DNA of 64,000 nt from Flavobacterium johnsoniae (GTDB lineage: Bacteria > Bacteroidota > Bacteroidia > Flavobacteriales > Flavobacteriaceae), in NCBI RefSeq assembly GCF_001879205.1, contig NZ_MLFK01000005.1, positions 1 to 64,000 on the forward strand, in the 5' to 3' direction. The notes beneath the pieces were generated by a model that searched no databases, had not been told where the DNA came from, and saw only the letters and a program-made list of their open reading frames with translations. Each line of letters begins with the position of its first letter. Within the stretch, counting starts at the first letter, position 1. Of the stretch, positions 18,943 through 27,513 are shown piece after piece. A program made the translations under genes and the position numbers.

Positions 18943-19749
18943 TTAAAGTCCCATTGTTTTATAGAAATTTGTATACGCCTCTGCGAATGCATCTTTCGTG
19001 GCGAAAGGTAAAAAAGGTTTTCCTGACGATTCTATAAATTTTGTTAAACTTGGGGAAACATTCTCAGATGCGATGATAACAGCATCAGAATGTAATATAC
19101 TAGCTTTTAAGATATTTTCGTAGTTTGGCGTCTCAAGATCAGAGATTGACTCGTGCGGAACGCCGTCAAATTTAACCTTATTAATCATCTCTAAATCTAA
19201 GTTCTCATCAAAAGACTGCCCATAAACCGAGGTAACAATTTTTGTATCATTAAACAAAGCCTCATTCTTATAATAATGCTTCATATAAATTGGAAGCATT
19301 GATGCCAGCCAGCCATGAACATGAATAATATCCGGAACCCAGTTTAATTTTTTTACTGTTTCGACAACTCCTTTTGCGAAAAATATAGCACGCTCATCAT
19401 TATCCGGATATAAAACACCCTCTTCATCTGCAAAAGTGGCTTTACGTTTAAAATATTCATCATTGTCAATGAAGTAAACCTGAATTCTTTCTTTTGGAAT
19501 TGAAGCTACCTTGATAATCAATGGCATATCTAAATCATTCACTACCAAATTCATCCCTGAAAGCCTGATCACTTCATGTAATTGATGTCTTCTTTCATTG
19601 ATATTCCCATATCTTGGCATGAAAATTCTTATCTGACCTCCCTGATCATTAATCATTTTAGGAACGTCATAAGACATTAAAGAAACCTCATTTTCAGCCA
19701 GATAAGGCACGACTTCAGATGATACGTATAATATCCTCTTATCTTTCAT
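18943..19749 (-). CDS. Glycogen/starch-synthase N-terminal-domain protein (orphan half of a GT5 enzyme)
   Basis: 268 residues matching only the N-terminal Rossmann half of GT5 glycogen synthases: 'ILYVSSEVVPYLAEN', 'IRIFMPRYGNINERR', 'IIHVHGWLASMLPIY'. The ADP-glucose-binding KxGGL motif that normally follows 'SEVVP' is replaced by 'AENEVSLMSYDVP', and the C-terminal nucleotide-sugar-binding domain is missing altogether. Glycogen synthase activity is therefore unlikely. It precedes DUF4270 and glmS on the same strand and diverges from panC. Annotation as 'glycogen synthase' would be misleading. Confidence 0.85.
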   Translation of the reverse strand: MKDKRILYVSSEVVPYLAENEVSLMSYDVPKMINDQGGQIRIFMPRYGNINERRHQLHEVIRLSGMNLVVNDLDMPLIIKVASIPKERIQVYFIDNDEYFKRKATFADEEGVLYPDNDERAIFFAKGVVETVKKLNWVPDIIHVHGWLASMLPIYMKHYYKNEALFNDTKIVTSVYGQSFDENLDLEMINKVKFDGVPHESISDLETPNYENILKASILHSDAVIIASENVSPSLTKFIESSGKPFLPFATKDAFAEAYTNFYKTMGL

Positions 19750-19826
19750 AATAGTATTTTACTTAATTTTTGGTAATAAAAACGTCGCAAAATTACAAAA
19801 ATTTATGCAGTTTATAACTAATATAT

Positions 19827-19834
19827 TATGTTTG
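19827..19834 (+). promoter_or_regulatory. Candidate -7 box of panC
   Basis: TATGTTTG fits TAnnTTTG exactly. Transcription would begin near 19841, which excludes the upstream in-frame ATG at 19828 and supports the panC start at 19858. Confidence 0.5.
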
Positions 19835-19857
19835 CACTAAATTTTAATAATACTGCC

Positions 19858-20706
19858 ATGCATATTTTCTACGGTAAAGTAGCTCTGATAGCTTATTTAA
19901 AAACTATCAAAACCGCAAATTCAACCATCGGATTTGTACCAACCATGGGAGCTTTACACCAAGGGCATCTGGCTTTAATGCAGCGATCACTTAAAGAAAA
20001 TGACGACACTGTTGTGAGTATTTTCGTAAACCCAACCCAATTTAACAATCCTGAAGATCTTGAAAAATACCCGCGCACTCTTGAAGAAGATGTAAAAAAA
20101 ATGCGAGGTTTAAGTGACAAAATAATTTTATATGCTCCTTCAGTAGATGATATTTATGAGGGACAAACTATCTCTCAGTCATTTGACTTTGATGGTCTAG
20201 AAAATCAGATGGAAGGAAAATTCCGTCCAGGGCATTTTAATGGCGTTGGAACCATAGTAAAACGTCTGTTCGAAATCGTTACTCCAACAAACGCTTATTT
20301 TGGCGAAAAAGACTTTCAACAGCTTCAAATTGTTAAAAAACTGGTTGAGAAAAACAATTTACCAGTAAACATTGTAGGCTGTCCTATTTTTAGAGAAGAC
20401 AATCTTCTGGCGATGAGTTCCCGTAACGAACGCTTAACTCCCGAAGAAAGAAAAGAAGCTTCAATAATCTACAAAGTTTTAACCGAAGCCAAGGAAATAT
20501 TTCAAAACAGTACACCTGAAGAAACAATTAAATTTGTCGAAGACGCTTTTAAAGACAACGAAAGATTTGATCTCGAATATTTCGTAATTGCTGACGAATC
20601 TACATTATTATCTATCGATCATAAAATTAAAGACAAAAAATATCGTGCGTTTATAGCGGTATTTGTTAATTCTATAAGGTTGATTGATACCATTTCATTA
20701 AATTAA
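19858..20706 (+). CDS. panC: Pantoate-beta-alanine ligase (pantothenate synthetase)
   Basis: 282 residues from the ATG at 19858 (MHIFYGKVAL). It joins pantoate and beta-alanine with ATP to make pantothenate. It is a class I nucleotidyl-transfer fold with 'FVPTMGALHQGHLALM' (HxGH signature) and 'FVNPTQFN'. 'AYFGEKDFQQL' and 'MSSRNERL' (KMSKS-like position) are also present. The in-frame ATG 30 nt upstream lies inside a predicted promoter and is rejected. panD follows after 14 nt, so the two final pantothenate-supply steps are coupled. Confidence 0.97.
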   Translation: MHIFYGKVALIAYLKTIKTANSTIGFVPTMGALHQGHLALMQRSLKENDDTVVSIFVNPTQFNNPEDLEKYPRTLEEDVKKMRGLSDKIILYAPSVDDIYEGQTISQSFDFDGLENQMEGKFRPGHFNGVGTIVKRLFEIVTPTNAYFGEKDFQQLQIVKKLVEKNNLPVNIVGCPIFREDNLLAMSSRNERLTPEERKEASIIYKVLTEAKEIFQNSTPEETIKFVEDAFKDNERFDLEYFVIADESTLLSIDHKIKDKKYRAFIAVFVNSIRLIDTISLN

Positions 20707-20720
20707 ATTACCTTTGCAGC

Positions 20721-21071
20721 ATGCAAATTCAAGTTATAAAATCAAAAATTCATCGAGTAAAAGTTACTGGTGCCGATTTAAATTACATTGGCAGTATTAC
20801 TATTGATGAAACCCTGCTGGAAGCCTCAAATATTATTGAAGGCGAAAAAGTATCTATTGTTAACATCAATAATGGAGAACGTTTTGAAACTTACGCTATT
20901 AAAGGAGAAAAAAATTCAGGCGAAATTACACTGAATGGTCCTGCAGCCAGAAAGGTTCAAAAAGACGACATTATCATTATCATTTCTTATGCAACCCTGG
21001 ATTTTGAAGAGGCTAAAACCTTCAAACCATGGATCATTTTCCCTAATGAAAATGACAATTCGTTAACTTAA
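20721..21071 (+). CDS. panD: Aspartate 1-decarboxylase proenzyme
   Basis: 116 residues. A pyruvoyl-dependent enzyme that makes beta-alanine from aspartate for PanC. The self-cleavage site Gly24-Ser25 is intact in 'NYIGSITID'; Ser25 becomes the pyruvoyl group. Other conserved pieces are 'NNGERFETYAI' and 'GEITLNGPAARKVQKDD'. It is directly downstream of panC. About 200 nt of AT-rich spacer with no gene follows. Confidence 0.97.
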   Translation: MQIQVIKSKIHRVKVTGADLNYIGSITIDETLLEASNIIEGEKVSIVNINNGERFETYAIKGEKNSGEITLNGPAARKVQKDDIIIIISYATLDFEEAKTFKPWIIFPNENDNSLT

Positions 21072-21269
21072 GTTATTCTACATCTTACTTGTATTCTTAA
21101 TTTGTCAAAAAACTCTTTTTTGCACAAACAAATTTTCATTTGCCAACACCAAACTGGTTTGCGTAAGAAATCATTGCTTTTTTAAAATCTCAAATAACAA
21201 AAAAGCAAATAAAGTATTATATTGCTCCCTATTTTCAATACTTTTTAATTCACTGAAATACCCCAAATC

Positions 21270-22424
21270 ATGAAGAAAGTTTACCTGCTGATTACCTTAA
21301 TTTCCATTTCTGTTTTTTCGCAGAAAAAATTTGACAACATTCAATCAGAAAAACTGGGAGAAGAAAGAAGAATAACAATTGGACTTCCTGCTTCTTACGA
21401 TGCAAAATCAGACAAAAAATATCCGGTTTTATATTTATTAGACGGCGATTATTTATTCGATCCGTTTTCCGGAGCTGCAAGTTACGGCGCTTATTGGGAT
21501 GATATTCCGGAAATGATCATCATCGGGATTCATCAAAATAAGGATGAGGAACGTTATGACGACACTACAATTGATCAGAATGAAGGACTGCCTTTTGAAA
21601 AAGGAGCAAAATTCTTTGAGTTTATTGGTGCAGAATTAATTCCTTACGTTGAAAAAAAATACCGCACAACACCATTCAGAATTATTGCAGGTCATGACGT
21701 AACTGCCAGCTTTGCTAACTTTTTCCTGTACAAAGAAAATCCGCTTTTCAATGCATACATTTGTTTGAGCCCGGAACTTGCACCAAAAATGGAAGTTCGT
21801 ATAGCCGAGAAATTTGCCAAAATACAGAAACCGATATTCTACTATCTTTCTGCAGGCGAAGGTGATATCAAAAAAATTAAAGAACCGATAGAAAAGTTAG
21901 ACAGCAATATTAAAATTGCAAATAATCCGTTAGTAAACTATAAGTACGAGTTATTTAAAAATGCAACACATTATACCGAAGTTTTACATTCGATTCCGAG
22001 TGCATTGTATCAAATTTTTGAAGTTTACAGACCAATAAACTCTGCCGAATACAGCAATAAAATTGCGGTTCTTGAAACGGGTTATGCCGATTATTTAGAA
22101 AAAAAATACAATGCAATGTCTGAAGTTTTAGGAGTTCAGATTCCGGTTAGAATGAGCGACTTTAAAGTTATTGAAAACCTTATTCTAAAAAAGAATGCAT
22201 ACGATGAGTTAGGGAAAATGGCTGAAATTGGAAATGTAAATTACCCAAAAGCCATGTTAGGAGAATATGAATTAGGATTGATGTACGAAAAAATGGGCGA
22301 TCCCAAACATGCTTCAAAAAAATACCAAAATGCTTCGCAAATGGAGCCAATTGGAGATTTGAACAAAGATTTGATGTATGAGAAAATTGACGAAATGAAT
22401 ACGCTTACTAAAAAAAGTAAATAA
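21270..22424 (+). CDS. Secreted alpha/beta-hydrolase of the esterase D/Fes type lacking the nucleophile serine
   Basis: 384 residues with a signal peptide (1-17). An esterase-family (PF00756-like) domain follows: 'RRITIGLPASYD', 'YPVLYLLDGDYLFDP', 'IIGIHQNKDEERYDD'. The nucleophile elbow, normally G-H-S-x-G, here reads G141-H142-D143-V-T-A, so Asp replaces Ser. The C-terminal ~60 residues resemble one or two TPR helices. It is translationally coupled (TAATG) to radA. Hydrolase activity is doubtful; a binding or structural role is possible. Confidence 0.8.
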   Translation: MKKVYLLITLISISVFSQKKFDNIQSEKLGEERRITIGLPASYDAKSDKKYPVLYLLDGDYLFDPFSGAASYGAYWDDIPEMIIIGIHQNKDEERYDDTTIDQNEGLPFEKGAKFFEFIGAELIPYVEKKYRTTPFRIIAGHDVTASFANFFLYKENPLFNAYICLSPELAPKMEVRIAEKFAKIQKPIFYYLSAGEGDIKKIKEPIEKLDSNIKIANNPLVNYKYELFKNATHYTEVLHSIPSALYQIFEVYRPINSAEYSNKIAVLETGYADYLEKKYNAMSEVLGVQIPVRMSDFKVIENLILKKNAYDELGKMAEIGNVNYPKAMLGEYELGLMYEKMGDPKHASKKYQNASQMEPIGDLNKDLMYEKIDEMNTLTKKSK

Positions 22425-23785
22425 TGTCTAAAGTTAAAACTTCATTCTTCTGCCAAAATTGCGGCACCCAGTATTCTAAATGGCAGGGTCAGTGCAACGC
22501 ATGCAAGGAATGGAACACAATTGCTGAAGAAATAATTCAGAAGCAGGAAAAAGTGGCTTGGAAAAGCGAACCTGCTTCATCAGGTAAAGCTCCTCGCCCT
22601 TTAAAAATTAACGAAATTGATTCGGCTCAGGAAATCAGAATGGACACTACCGATGGTGAACTGAATCGTGTCTTGGGCGGCGGAATCGTTCCGGGATCTT
22701 TAACGCTTTTGGGTGGAGAACCGGGAATTGGAAAAAGCACACTTTTACTTCAAATCTCATTAAAATTACCTTATAAAACTTTATATGTTTCAGGAGAAGA
22801 AAGCCAGAAACAAATAAAAATGCGCGCCGAAAGAATAACGCCAAGCAGCGAGAACTGCTATATTCTAACGGAAACTAAAACGCAGAATATCTTCAAACAA
22901 ATAGAAGCGATTCAACCTGAAATTGTAATTATCGATTCCATTCAGACGCTGCATACAGATTATATCGAATCTACAGCAGGGAGTATTTCTCAAATTAGAG
23001 AAACAACTGCCGAATTGATCAAATTTGCTAAAGAAACCAATATTCCGGTTATTTTAATTGGACATATTACTAAAGACGGAAATATCGCCGGACCAAAAAT
23101 CCTGGAACACATGGTCGATACCGTTTTACAGTTTGAAGGCGACAGAAACCATATTTACCGAATTTTACGTTCGCTTAAAAACCGTTTTGGTTCAACATCC
23201 GAATTAGGAATTTATGAAATGCTAGGAAGCGGTTTGCGCGAAGTAAGCAATCCTTCTGAAATATTGATTTCACATAAAGACGAAGAATTATCCGGAACTG
23301 CAATTGCGACTACACTCGAGGGCATGCGTCCGCTGATGATCGAAATTCAGTCACTGGTAAGCACTGCTGTTTACGGAACACCACAGCGAAGCACAACCGG
23401 CTATAATGCAAAAAGGCTAAATATGATCCTGGCTGTTTTAGAGAAAAGAGCCGGATTTCGTCTTGGAGCAAAAGACGTTTTCCTGAATGTAACCGGCGGA
23501 ATTTCTGTAGATGATCCAGCAATCGATCTTGCGGTTGTTGCGGCAATTTTATCATCAAACGAAGACATTCCGGTTGGAAAAGGTTTTTGTTTTGCCGGCG
23601 AAGTTGGGCTTTCGGGAGAAATACGTCCTGTAAACCGCGTAGACCAACGTATTCAGGAAGCCGAAAAATTAGGGTTCGATACGATTTTTGTTTCTAAATA
23701 CAACAAAATTGCTTTAAAAAATACAGGAATCAAAATTGAGCTTGTAGCAAAAATTGAAGATGTTGCCAGCATTCTTTTTGGCTAA
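22424..23785 (+). CDS. radA: DNA repair protein RadA (RecA-like branch-migration factor)
   Basis: 453 residues. Order: N-terminal zinc finger (Cys10, Cys13, Cys24, Cys27); RecA-type ATPase with Walker A 'GGEPGIGKST' (97-106); the RadA-specific 'KNRFG' motif (252-256); and a C-terminal Lon-protease-like domain without the catalytic dyad. It promotes branch migration in recombination and processing of stalled forks. The start ATG overlaps the stop of the esterase-like gene. Confidence 0.98.
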   Translation: MSKVKTSFFCQNCGTQYSKWQGQCNACKEWNTIAEEIIQKQEKVAWKSEPASSGKAPRPLKINEIDSAQEIRMDTTDGELNRVLGGGIVPGSLTLLGGEPGIGKSTLLLQISLKLPYKTLYVSGEESQKQIKMRAERITPSSENCYILTETKTQNIFKQIEAIQPEIVIIDSIQTLHTDYIESTAGSISQIRETTAELIKFAKETNIPVILIGHITKDGNIAGPKILEHMVDTVLQFEGDRNHIYRILRSLKNRFGSTSELGIYEMLGSGLREVSNPSEILISHKDEELSGTAIATTLEGMRPLMIEIQSLVSTAVYGTPQRSTTGYNAKRLNMILAVLEKRAGFRLGAKDVFLNVTGGISVDDPAIDLAVVAAILSSNEDIPVGKGFCFAGEVGLSGEIRPVNRVDQRIQEAEKLGFDTIFVSKYNKIALKNTGIKIELVAKIEDVASILFG

Positions 23786-23800
23786 TATTTTTTTTTAGCC

Positions 23801-23886
23801 ACTAATTACACGAATTTGCACAAATTTTTATTGAAATTTATTCGCCCCGAACTTAATTCGAGAAATTAGTGTAATTCGTGGCAAAA
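23801..23886. repeat. Dispersed intergenic repeat with self-complementary ends (family A)
   Basis: The left end reads GCCACTAATTACACGAAT and the right end ATTAGTGTAATTCGTGGC. The two ends are near-complementary, so the ~86-nt element can form a long hairpin. It fills the radA to transglycosylase gap. The same phrase in degenerate form is at 26206 and 54560. Confidence 0.65.
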
Positions 23887-23896
23887 ACTAAACTCT

Positions 23897-25861
23897 ATGA
23901 ATTTTCCAAAACAAAAAATATTCAAAGCTTTAAAAATACTTGCCGTAGTATTAATATTGATTTGTATCGGACTTTACTTTTTTCGTAATTCACTTTTAAA
24001 ACAAGCAATTGCAAAGGTAACCCACAAAATGGCCGTTGATTATAATAGCGATTTCTCTATTAAAGAAGCTTCATTTGACGGCTTGTCCAGCATCAAACTA
24101 ACAGATGTGGTTTTGGTTCCAAAAAATGCAGATACACTTTTAAAAATCAAAAATATTGAAACCAGTGTCAGCCTAAGTAATTTATTGATAGGCGATGTTC
24201 AGGTAGGAACTTTAAAAGTTAACAGGGGTTATATTCAATTAGTTAAAAAAGGAAAAATCCGCAATTTTGATGCTTTTCTAAAAAGAGATCGTGACGATTC
24301 TGAAAAAAGCGAAAAAAGGAAATACGGTGCTTTTGCCTATCGCATTATTTCGAAACTGCTTAATTTGGTTCCGACCGATATGAATCTGGAGAACTTCAAA
24401 TTTAAAATAGACGATAATGGCAAAAAAACCGATATCGCAATTAATAAATTGGTTTTAAACAACAAACAGCTCGAAACCAGCATTCATGTGCAGAGCAAAA
24501 ATTTTGATCAGCGCTGGAACTTAAAAGGATTTGCCGACCCAAGAAATCAAAAAGCCGATATTCGTTTTTTTAATTTAGATACCGGCGCCATACGTGTTCC
24601 ATATCTTGATGAACGCTACAACTTAAAAGCAAGCTTCGATTCTATTCGCTTAAATGTTCAAAATATTGACAAAAGCGGCAGTGAATTCCATCTTGACGGC
24701 TTTACTTCTATCGTAAACTTAAAAATTAACCACCCTAAAATTGCCAGCAAAGATGTTATTATTAAAAATGCCCGTTTTGATTATCGTTTTTTATTAGGCG
24801 ACAATTTTATTTCGATTGACAGCACCTCATCAATGACGCTGAATAAAATAAAACTGCGTCCATATGTTTCATACGATACCGAAAAGGATACGGTTTATAT
24901 TTTAAAAGTTGATATTCCGAAGATGAAAGCACAGGATTTTATTGTTTCGCTTCCTGACGGATTATTTACACATTTCCAGGGTATGCAGGCGACTGGAAAT
25001 TTTGATTATAAACTCGATTTCAAATTCAACAAAAACAAACCCAATACGCTTGTTTTTGACAGCAAATTAAACAAAGAAGATTTACGAATTACAAAGTATG
25101 GCGAAGCCGACCTGAATAAACTAAATGGCGAATTTGTTTATCGCGCCATAATTCAGAATGTTTTGCAGCGTCCTGTTTTAGTTGGAAATGCAAATCCAAA
25201 TTATACGCCTTTAGACCAGATTTCGCCGTATTTAAGAAAATCTGTTTTAACGACCGAAGATCCTTCTTTCTTTTCGCACCGCGGTTTTATCAATGAGGCT
25301 TTCAAACAATCGATTCTTAAAAATATTCGAACTAAAAAATTCTCCCGCGGCGCCAGTACAATCAGCATGCAGTTGATTAAAAATGTGTTTTTAACCCGGG
25401 AAAAAACGCTTTCGCGAAAGCTGGAAGAAATCCTGTTGGTTTACATTTTAGAAAACAACCGAATTGTAAGTAAAGAAAGAATGCTGGAGGTTTATTTCAA
25501 CATCATCGAATGGGGACCGAATGTATACGGAATTGGCGAAGCAAGTCATTTCTATTTCCAGAAAAGTCCTTCGGCCTTAAATGTTGACGAATGTTTGTTT
25601 CTGGCAACCATAATTCCGAAACCGAGAAAATTCATGTACCAGTTTAATGACGAAGGAAACCTGAAAGATTTTGCCATTAAAAATCAAAAGTTCCTAAAGA
25701 ATTTAATGTTCCGTCGAGGTTTATTAATTCCGGAAGACACAATTGGACAATTGCCTGTTTATATTTCAGGAAACGCACGTTCTCTAATCAGGATAAAAGC
25801 ACCGGATTCTACAGCGGTTAAAAATGATTCGCTGTCTATAGAAGAAGAATTTGATCTTTAG
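23897..25861 (+). CDS. Peptidoglycan glycosyltransferase (GT51) fused to an AsmA-like N-terminal region
   Basis: 654 residues. One membrane helix (about 11-29), then roughly 400 residues of beta-rich AsmA/DUF748-like sequence, and a GT51 transglycosylase domain at about 440-610. All GT51 motifs are visible: 'TTEDPSFFSHRG' with catalytic Glu454, 'RGASTISMQLIKNVF', 'RKLEEILLVYILE' and 'MLEVYFNIIEWGPNVYGI'. There is no transpeptidase domain, so it is monofunctional for glycan polymerisation from lipid II. The long N-terminal region is unusual compared with E. coli MtgA (~240 residues) and would span the periplasm. Confidence 0.9.
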   Translation: MNFPKQKIFKALKILAVVLILICIGLYFFRNSLLKQAIAKVTHKMAVDYNSDFSIKEASFDGLSSIKLTDVVLVPKNADTLLKIKNIETSVSLSNLLIGDVQVGTLKVNRGYIQLVKKGKIRNFDAFLKRDRDDSEKSEKRKYGAFAYRIISKLLNLVPTDMNLENFKFKIDDNGKKTDIAINKLVLNNKQLETSIHVQSKNFDQRWNLKGFADPRNQKADIRFFNLDTGAIRVPYLDERYNLKASFDSIRLNVQNIDKSGSEFHLDGFTSIVNLKINHPKIASKDVIIKNARFDYRFLLGDNFISIDSTSSMTLNKIKLRPYVSYDTEKDTVYILKVDIPKMKAQDFIVSLPDGLFTHFQGMQATGNFDYKLDFKFNKNKPNTLVFDSKLNKEDLRITKYGEADLNKLNGEFVYRAIIQNVLQRPVLVGNANPNYTPLDQISPYLRKSVLTTEDPSFFSHRGFINEAFKQSILKNIRTKKFSRGASTISMQLIKNVFLTREKTLSRKLEEILLVYILENNRIVSKERMLEVYFNIIEWGPNVYGIGEASHFYFQKSPSALNVDECLFLATIIPKPRKFMYQFNDEGNLKDFAIKNQKFLKNLMFRRGLLIPEDTIGQLPVYISGNARSLIRIKAPDSTAVKNDSLSIEEEFDL

Positions 25862-25877
25862 AAAACTATTTCAATAA

Positions 25878-26198
25878 ATGAAAAAACTATTTCGTTTAAT
25901 ACCGTTCTTATTTGTAACTCTTGCACTTATAACCTTTTTGATCTACAATCACCGATTAAATCAAAAATTTACTAATCAAGAAGTTGAAAGTGTAATTGTA
26001 AAAAGAAATAATTGGCAATTAAGAACTACAGAGTTTTATTTAAAAAATGGTTTAAGAATAGACTCAACTTATCAAGACAACTTTGATCTAAAAATCGGAG
26101 ATTCCATATTTAAAAAACCTAATACTCGAAAATTTACAGTTTATAGAAAAGATCTATTCAATAAATATCACTTTTATAAAAATTACTTTACAGAATAA
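25878..26198 (+). CDS. Small membrane-anchored protein of unknown function
   Basis: 106 residues: one N-terminal hydrophobic helix (about 5-24) then a charged ~80-residue domain. It starts 16 nt after the transglycosylase gene, so it is probably co-transcribed. I do not recognise the family. The C-terminal domain has beta-strand-like alternation ('NWQLRTTEFYLKNGLRI'). Confidence 0.7.
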   Translation: MKKLFRLIPFLFVTLALITFLIYNHRLNQKFTNQEVESVIVKRNNWQLRTTEFYLKNGLRIDSTYQDNFDLKIGDSIFKKPNTRKFTVYRKDLFNKYHFYKNYFTE

Positions 26199-26205
26199 AA
26201 GCTAA

Positions 26206-26262
26206 AATTCCACAAACTCACACAGATTAATCCGTGAAAATTTGTGGAATTTGTGTTTATTT
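26206..26262. repeat. Intergenic inverted repeat (family A)
   Basis: AAATTCCACAAACTCAC on the left and TTTGTGGAATTTGTG on the right pair as a hairpin around CAGATTAATCCGTGAA. It sits between convergent genes and may serve as a terminator for both. Confidence 0.6.
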
Positions 26263-26273
26263 TAGTTTCTTAA

Positions 26274-27311
26274 TTACGGCGCCGGATCTGGAATTACGGC
26301 CTGAACCGCATTAATCTCAGCAAGAATTTCTTTTGAAAGCTCCACATTAATAGTAGCAATATTTTCTTTTAACTGCTCTATTGTTGTAGCTCCAATAATG
26401 GCACTTGTTAAAAAAGGCTGCTGCAATACAAAGCCCATTGCCAGTTCTGTCAGGGTTAATCCGTGTTTTTGAGCAATCTGCTGATAAAGTTTAGTCGCCT
26501 GTGTACATTGCTCGCTGTTGTAACGTGTATATTGCGGGAAAAGCTTAATTCTCGCGTTTGGATGCGCTTCTCCAGTTAAAAATTTCCCAGTTAAAGTTCC
26601 AAATGCTAAAGGAGAATAGGCCAATAATCCCACATTTTCATGTTTAGAAACTTCGGCAGAATTCACTTCAAAAAGCCGGTTTAATAAATTATACGGATTT
26701 TGAACGGTTTTGATTCTCGGCAGATTTTGATATTTACTTTCTTCCAAAAGACGCATCATTCCCCATGAATTTTCGTTTGAAACCCCAACATGTTTAATTT
26801 TTCCTTCTTTAATTAATCCGTCAAAAGTCTCCAGGATTTCTCTAAAATTATCTTCCCAGGCATCTTCATAACCTGTAAAAGCACGGCTTCCAAAATTATT
26901 TGTTTTACGTTCCGGCCAATGCATTTGATACAAATCGATATAATCTGTCTGAAGACGTTTTAAACTGTTTTCTAAAGCATATTTTATACTGGCAGGAGAG
27001 AAATCTAATTTTTCGCGCATATAACCAAAATTAGCATTAGGACCCGCAATTTTAGATGCCAGAACAATTTTGTCACGGTTGCCTGATTTTTTAAACCAGG
27101 TTCCTATAATTTTTTCTGTACTTCCGTAAGTTTCTTTACTTGCCGGAACTGAATACATTTCGGCTGTATCGAAAAAGTTCACACCTTGATCGAGTGCATA
27201 ATCCATTTGTTCGTGACCTTCAGCCTCGGTATTCTGCTGGCCAAAAGTCATGGTTCCAAGATTGATTTTACTAACTTTTATATCTGTGTTTGGAATTGTA
27301 GTGTATTTCAT
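26274..27311 (-). CDS. Aldo/keto reductase (Tas-like, NADP(H)-dependent)
   Basis: 345 residues with a (beta/alpha)8 fold. The AKR tetrad is visible: Asp48 and Tyr53 in 'FFDTAEMYS', Lys87 in 'LASKI', His131 in 'YQMHWPE'. Length and the 'GSTEKIIGTWFKK' segment match the E. coli Tas subgroup. It reduces aldehydes or ketones with NADPH in the cytosol; physiological substrate unknown. Start MKYTTIPNTD at 27311. Confidence 0.92.
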   Translation of the reverse strand: MKYTTIPNTDIKVSKINLGTMTFGQQNTEAEGHEQMDYALDQGVNFFDTAEMYSVPASKETYGSTEKIIGTWFKKSGNRDKIVLASKIAGPNANFGYMREKLDFSPASIKYALENSLKRLQTDYIDLYQMHWPERKTNNFGSRAFTGYEDAWEDNFREILETFDGLIKEGKIKHVGVSNENSWGMMRLLEESKYQNLPRIKTVQNPYNLLNRLFEVNSAEVSKHENVGLLAYSPLAFGTLTGKFLTGEAHPNARIKLFPQYTRYNSEQCTQATKLYQQIAQKHGLTLTELAMGFVLQQPFLTSAIIGATTIEQLKENIATINVELSKEILAEINAVQAVIPDPAP

Positions 27312-27420
27312 TTTTTTATAATAGGTTCAAAGTTGCAGAGGAACAAAGGTACAAAGGGATTTTTCAAATTGAAATTTGTTAAAGGTTAAAAAAACCACAA
27401 GATTTTCTCTTTCTTTTTTA

Positions 27421-27450
27421 TACCTGCAAGGTTCTCAAAACTTGCAGGTA
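27421..27450. repeat. Palindromic element TACCTGCAAG / CTTGCAGGTA (family D)
   Basis: A perfect 10-bp inverted repeat with a 10-nt loop, immediately next to a second terminator hairpin. It resembles the hairpin at 60523 in design: short perfect arms with a GC-rich core in an AT-rich genome. Confidence 0.65.
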
Positions 27451-27451
27451 T

Positions 27452-27485
27452 AAAAAAGGCTCAAAGTAAAAACTTTGAGCCTTTG
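27452..27485 (-). terminator. Intrinsic terminator of the OmpA-like lipoprotein gene
   Basis: AAAGGCTCAAAGT / ACTTTGAGCCTTT arms with a 4-nt loop, followed on the minus strand by a T6 run. It is 28 nt past the stop codon of the 27514-28458 gene. Confidence 0.85.
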
Positions 27486-27513
27486 TAACTTAGAACCTCA
27501 GTTCCTCAGAACC

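Noticed and set aside
18943..19749. Annotation as functional glycogen synthase glgA
   Set aside because: It lacks the C-terminal domain and the ADP-glucose motif.
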